Of a DNA stretch of 64,000 nt, positions 60,696 to 64,000 are shown in pieces. The position numbers and the translations under genes were made by a program. The notes below the pieces were generated by a model. That model was not told the origin of the DNA, made no database searches, and was given only the letters and a program-made list of their open reading frames with translations. The stretch is from the NCBI GenBank assembly GCA_002105175.1, contig MCGE01000004.1, forward strand, positions 744,001 to 808,000, read 5' to 3'. Origin of the DNA: Absidia repens. Its lineage: Eukaryota > Mucoromycota > Mucoromycetes > Mucorales > Cunninghamellaceae. Every line of letters starts with the position of its first letter. The stretch's first letter is position 1.

Positions 60696-63600
60696 GATCT
60701 GTTTTATGAGGAGGAGGAATACGAATGTTGAATGAAAGGAAGTAGCGAAAGAGAAATATAGGAGAAGTATATGATGATGACAGAAAGAAACAAAGGACCG
60801 CAAATGAAATAAAAAAAAAAACAATAAAAAGGGTTGACGGCGTTTAAAATTTACAACCAAGCTCACCGTCAATTTTTTTTTTAATTTGATTTTGGTGAAG
60901 CAGAAAACAAGTGAAATGACAATAGAAAATCTATATGAATCACTATCCTAACGATATTGAGACTAGAGAATAAAGTAGTAGGTGTGAGAAAGTGATCAAT
61001 GGTGTGTTGTAAAGATGGTGATTGTCAACACTTATACCGTAGAAAGCAATAATATAGGTAGAGGCAAACAACCAAGAAATTCCCAGACAGCCATTGAAGG
61101 TACAATAGAGAATTGACGGCTTGAGGTTCGAAAAAGAGTCTATTCAAAGCCTAAATTTCGGGTGTAAGATCGACCCGATATTTTTTTGGGATAGCATTTA
61201 GTATTTGAAATACCGCTCAGAAATCGTATAATATGGTACAGTTCGAAAAGATTGATTCTCACGGGAAATTCGGAAGACATTATTTTTATGCCGTCATCAC
61301 CGCTTGCTTTTTATTCATCCTTTACGGGGTGGTTCACACATCAGCACAATCAGTTTAGTGAAGCATTTCAAGAAATTCTCTAATCCCTATTTTTTGAAGC
61401 GCAGGGTACAGTGGGCGGAGCGCCTGAGCTCGAAGTTTAGTCAAAATCGCCTCATACATACATACCCTTTAGTTTTGCGCACATGCATCAGCTTTTTTTT
61501 CAGCATGCACATGCGCAGTACTGTAAGTGTGACTATATGCATTGAACAATACAAACGTATGATAGACGATGCAAAAGTGAAAAGACATGAATTATTTTTT
61601 CAGTTGTAGAATGAACTACGGCAATTATGGCAACTATGGCAATTGAATTAGACTATGTCGTCTATTGGCGGCAGATACCTATCTAACGATGCTGTGTTTT
61701 GAGGTGCACGTGGGTGAGTGTAATATCTTGTTGTGGAATAAACATAACTTCAGATTCACTACTCCAACCATGAAGGCAAGGTATTCTACCATGAAACACG
61801 AACCATTCTACAGTGAGGGGTGGTAAACTAAACCGACCCAATTGCTCCACCTTGGCTGCGAAATGCATCAATGGAAGAGAACAACCATGTCGCGGACGTT
61901 AAATGACGGTGGTTGCTATCATTAGAAGAGAAAGAAGAAGTTTAAGATGTTGTTTGGAGATGAATGTTGTAAAATAATAAAAACAGGTTCCTTTTTTGCA
62001 TCCACCAAAAAAAAAATCGAAGGCCAACTCCTCATGAGAGACAAAAAATATCATTTCAAACCCCGTCCACGTGAATATACTTATTCACCCATTTATTTTT
62101 CCCACTCTCTCGTTCCTTTCAATTCTTACTTTTTTCCTCCTTTTTTCTTCACCATTCAACTTCTATGGGCTTATGTTGGGCTTAGATTAGCACTAGGACT
62201 AGTTTAGAAGGGTTTTCAAAACGAGGATTACAAGATGCATGGGAAACCCTTTCATTTTGATTCAGGATTTGGACCCACCATTAGTTGGCTTTTTGGAGCT
62301 TTGTTTAACTTAGTTTAGTATTAGTTTGTCCATAGGTTCTATCTACAACTGAATAAAATATACCTTTTTTTACATACTTAAATGAAGTACATCCCATTAG
62401 TCTCTCTCATTTCTTGTGCAATAGATTCCTTTTTTACTACGATCACTCCTTTTGATTAGCATTGAACTTTGTGAGGCTTCAATAACAGAAGTCGCTTTGA
62501 ACTGTACATTATATTAGCTCCCATTTTACAGTTGACTTATTAGTGCAGACCATTCTTCAAATTATAATTTAGTCTTCCTCATGCTTTCTCCAAGAGATCC
62601 CTCAACTAAATCCCGTGCTTCAATGAATCCCTTAGCTTTAGTTTTAGTATTCTTTAATATGCCTCAATAAAATATACCTTTCTATAAACTATCCTCAGAC
62701 CAATTTAGTAATGTTGTAGCTGTCTTGTCAGTGGCTTATCAAACATGTACATTCTTATTCTCTATTCCCACTCTATCATTTATATTAACCAACTAGACCC
62801 CGCTGCACGCATAACCTCCAGTGGACTTGACATACAGTGTGTATCCAATCTGTTTATTTATTTTTACATGTCGTATAATAAAAAAATTACTGCCCAGACT
62901 GAAGTCAGTTGAGCCTCAAGGATTCGTCTACGAAGTGAAAAATGGAGAGGATGTCAAATTCCATCAAAAACCATACTGCAACAGCTTTACAACCTCCCTT
63001 CTGATACACAGTATACACAGTAGATCACTTTTTACTTGAAATTTTTGTTAATCTGTGCGATACACAGACAGACAGTAACGAATAACATTTATTAGATGCT
63101 TGATACCCTACATTAATTTATTTATTATTTTTGTTAAAGAAAAGCCTGTGACTGAGTTCTGACCTAGACTGTTTACCTGTCTCTGATCTAAAATCATGGA
63201 AATATGAAGCTCTTGATGTATGGGGGGAATTGTAAGCATCTGGAACAAGTTAGAAGAAAAGAGTATATACAATAGACAAAACACTGACAACATTGTTTTT
63301 ATGATTACTTTTTTATTTCTTTTTAAAGGAAGAGACTGGTTAGCTACTTGCGACAAAATAAAAGGTATATATGATACTGGATCAAAATGGTTATTCTTGG
63401 GGACCATCCATTACTAGATAACTGGAAGACTGAGTAGATAATTAAAATAATTTTGATAGCCTATTTTACTTGCATTTATGTATTTTTTTTTTTTTTTTTT
63501 TTTGGGAGGGGAGGAGAATTATGAAAGTAGTGATTTTTTTTTTGCGTAATACACTGTTGAGCACTATTGTTATCATCACCAAACTTGCTGAATACTAGTT

Positions 63601-63873
63601 ATATTAATATTTTATTCCTTTATCCTTTACTTTCTTTTTTGTTATTTTTTATTCCTGCAAATCAACAATTCCCAAAGAGGAAATTCTAGGCTATCTTTTT
63701 CTTATTTTTTTTTTGATAAAATTGACAAAAATGATTTTTTTGAATTTCATCCTTTTTCTTCCCGTTCCGTCTCCGTCCCTTTTTATTTTTACTTTTATTA
63801 TCATTCTTTAGTTTAGTCGACTAGTTTGACTTGATTGGAGATTACTGTTGACCATTATAGTGTCCTCTACATC
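60696..63873. other. Gene-poor region with repeat copy 9
   Basis: This region of 3.2 kb has no supported gene. It holds the promoter of the Ser/Thr/Pro/Gln-rich gene (CGTTTAAA at 60841-60848), repeat copy 9 (62045-62740) and, at the right end, the T-rich promoter of the gene starting at 63874. A minus-strand frame of about 62 codons at 61683-61868 is noted separately as doubtful. Confidence 0.5.
62045..62740 (+). repeat. Dispersed repeat family, copy 9 (one of the longest)
   Basis: It carries TTTCAAACCCCGTCCACGTG (about 62055-62074), a T/C-rich part with TTTTTTCTTCACCATTCAAC, and GGACTAGTTTAGAAGGGTTT. The core ATGCATGGGAAACCCTTTCA, AACTTAGTTTAGTATTAGT and CAACTGAATAAAATATACCT follow. Downstream it has CCCATTAGTCTCTCTCATTT and a second AATAAAATATACCTTTCTAT block near 62667, both shared with copy 5. 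Confidence 0.85.
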
Positions 63874-64000
63874 ATGTATACCAAACTCTCTTCGCATTAT
63901 TCCTCTTCATTGGTATCAACACCTGGCCGGCGTGATTATATTGATGCTGACTTACCATCGGACAATGTCGCAGTGATTAAAGCCCCATTCGCTTACCCAA
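63874..64000 (+). CDS. Start of an unidentified gene, cut by the right edge
   Basis: An open frame from the ATG at 63874 continues to the end of the window (42 codons). It begins MYTKLSSHYSSSLVSTPGRR and later contains ADLPSDNVAVIKAPFAYP. Codon choice and the T-rich upstream region resemble the verified genes here, so it is probably a true 5' exon. Too little is visible to name a family. Confidence 0.5.
   Translation, partial: MYTKLSSHYSSSLVSTPGRRDYIDADLPSDNVAVIKAPFAYP

Overview
This is a nuclear window from a fungus. It is AT-rich, dense in short introns of about 50-150 nt with GT..AG ends, and its proteins are typically fungal: a Zn2Cys6 factor, URC4/DUF1688, an FSH1-type hydrolase, an Lrg1-type LIM-RhoGAP, Sqt1/AAMP, Tfa2, Atp4, Sdh7/ACN9, Mpp6 and Sen34. 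Intron density, A/T tracts and protein style suggest an early-diverging filamentous fungus, probably Mucoromycota (Mucorales). The lineage is inference; nothing here fixes genus or species.

Layout. 1-1464: N-terminal part of the NEDD8 E1 regulatory subunit (-), cut by the left edge. 2.0-2.9 kb: unrecognised candidate gene (-). 3.4-4.7 kb: BTB/KCTD-type protein (-). 5.4-5.8 kb: VOC/glyoxalase-like protein (-), divergent from mitochondrial uL15 (+). 7.5-9.5 kb: mitochondrial serine hydroxymethyltransferase (+). 10.5-11.7 kb: Zn2Cys6 regulator (-). 12.2-13.25 kb: FSH1-type serine hydrolase (-), 142 bp from the divergent tRNA-splicing endonuclease subunit SEN34 (+). 16.0-17.7 kb: URC4 (-), divergent from an isochorismatase-like hydrolase (+, 18.5-19.6 kb). 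20.5-22.1 kb: NOP58 (-). 24.7-25.8 kb: sphingolipid/fatty-acid 2-hydroxylase (-). 26.2-27.6 kb: tafazzin (-). 30.5-35.3 kb: LIM-RhoGAP (-). 35.8-39.0 kb: Elg1/ATAD5 (-), divergent from SDHAF3/Sdh7 (+). 40.2-41.0 kb: histidine phosphatase (-). 46.3-48.6 kb: casein kinase 1 with a large polyQ tail (-), divergent from Sqt1/AAMP (+). 51.3-52.7 kb: TFIIE-beta (-). 53.2-54.4 kb: ATP synthase subunit b (-). 54.8-55.5 kb: Mpp6 (-), divergent from a membrane PDI (+, 56.1-58.1 kb). 58.9-60.7 kb: unrecognised Q/S/T/P-rich protein (-). 63.87 kb to the right edge: start of another gene (+).

The genes are mainly housekeeping functions: protein modification, mitochondria, lipids, RNA processing, transcription and cell-wall/Rho signalling. 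I see no metabolic cluster. The one neighbour pair that may be linked by function is URC4 with the isochorismatase-like gene.

The gene-poor stretches (about 14.2-16.0, 22.1-24.7, 27.6-30.5, 41.0-46.3 and 60.7-63.9 kb) hold a dispersed repeat family. I count nine recognisable copies plus one doubtful, in both orientations, sharing a GGGAAACCCTTTCATT core, a CCCACGTG box and an AATAAAATAT tail. A 124-bp fold-back element, a GC-rich hairpin island and several tandem arrays are also present. The repeat family is the best candidate for something undescribed. No virus genes, CRISPR arrays or complete autonomous transposons were seen. All exon boundaries were deduced by eye from splice consensus, reading frame and protein similarity.
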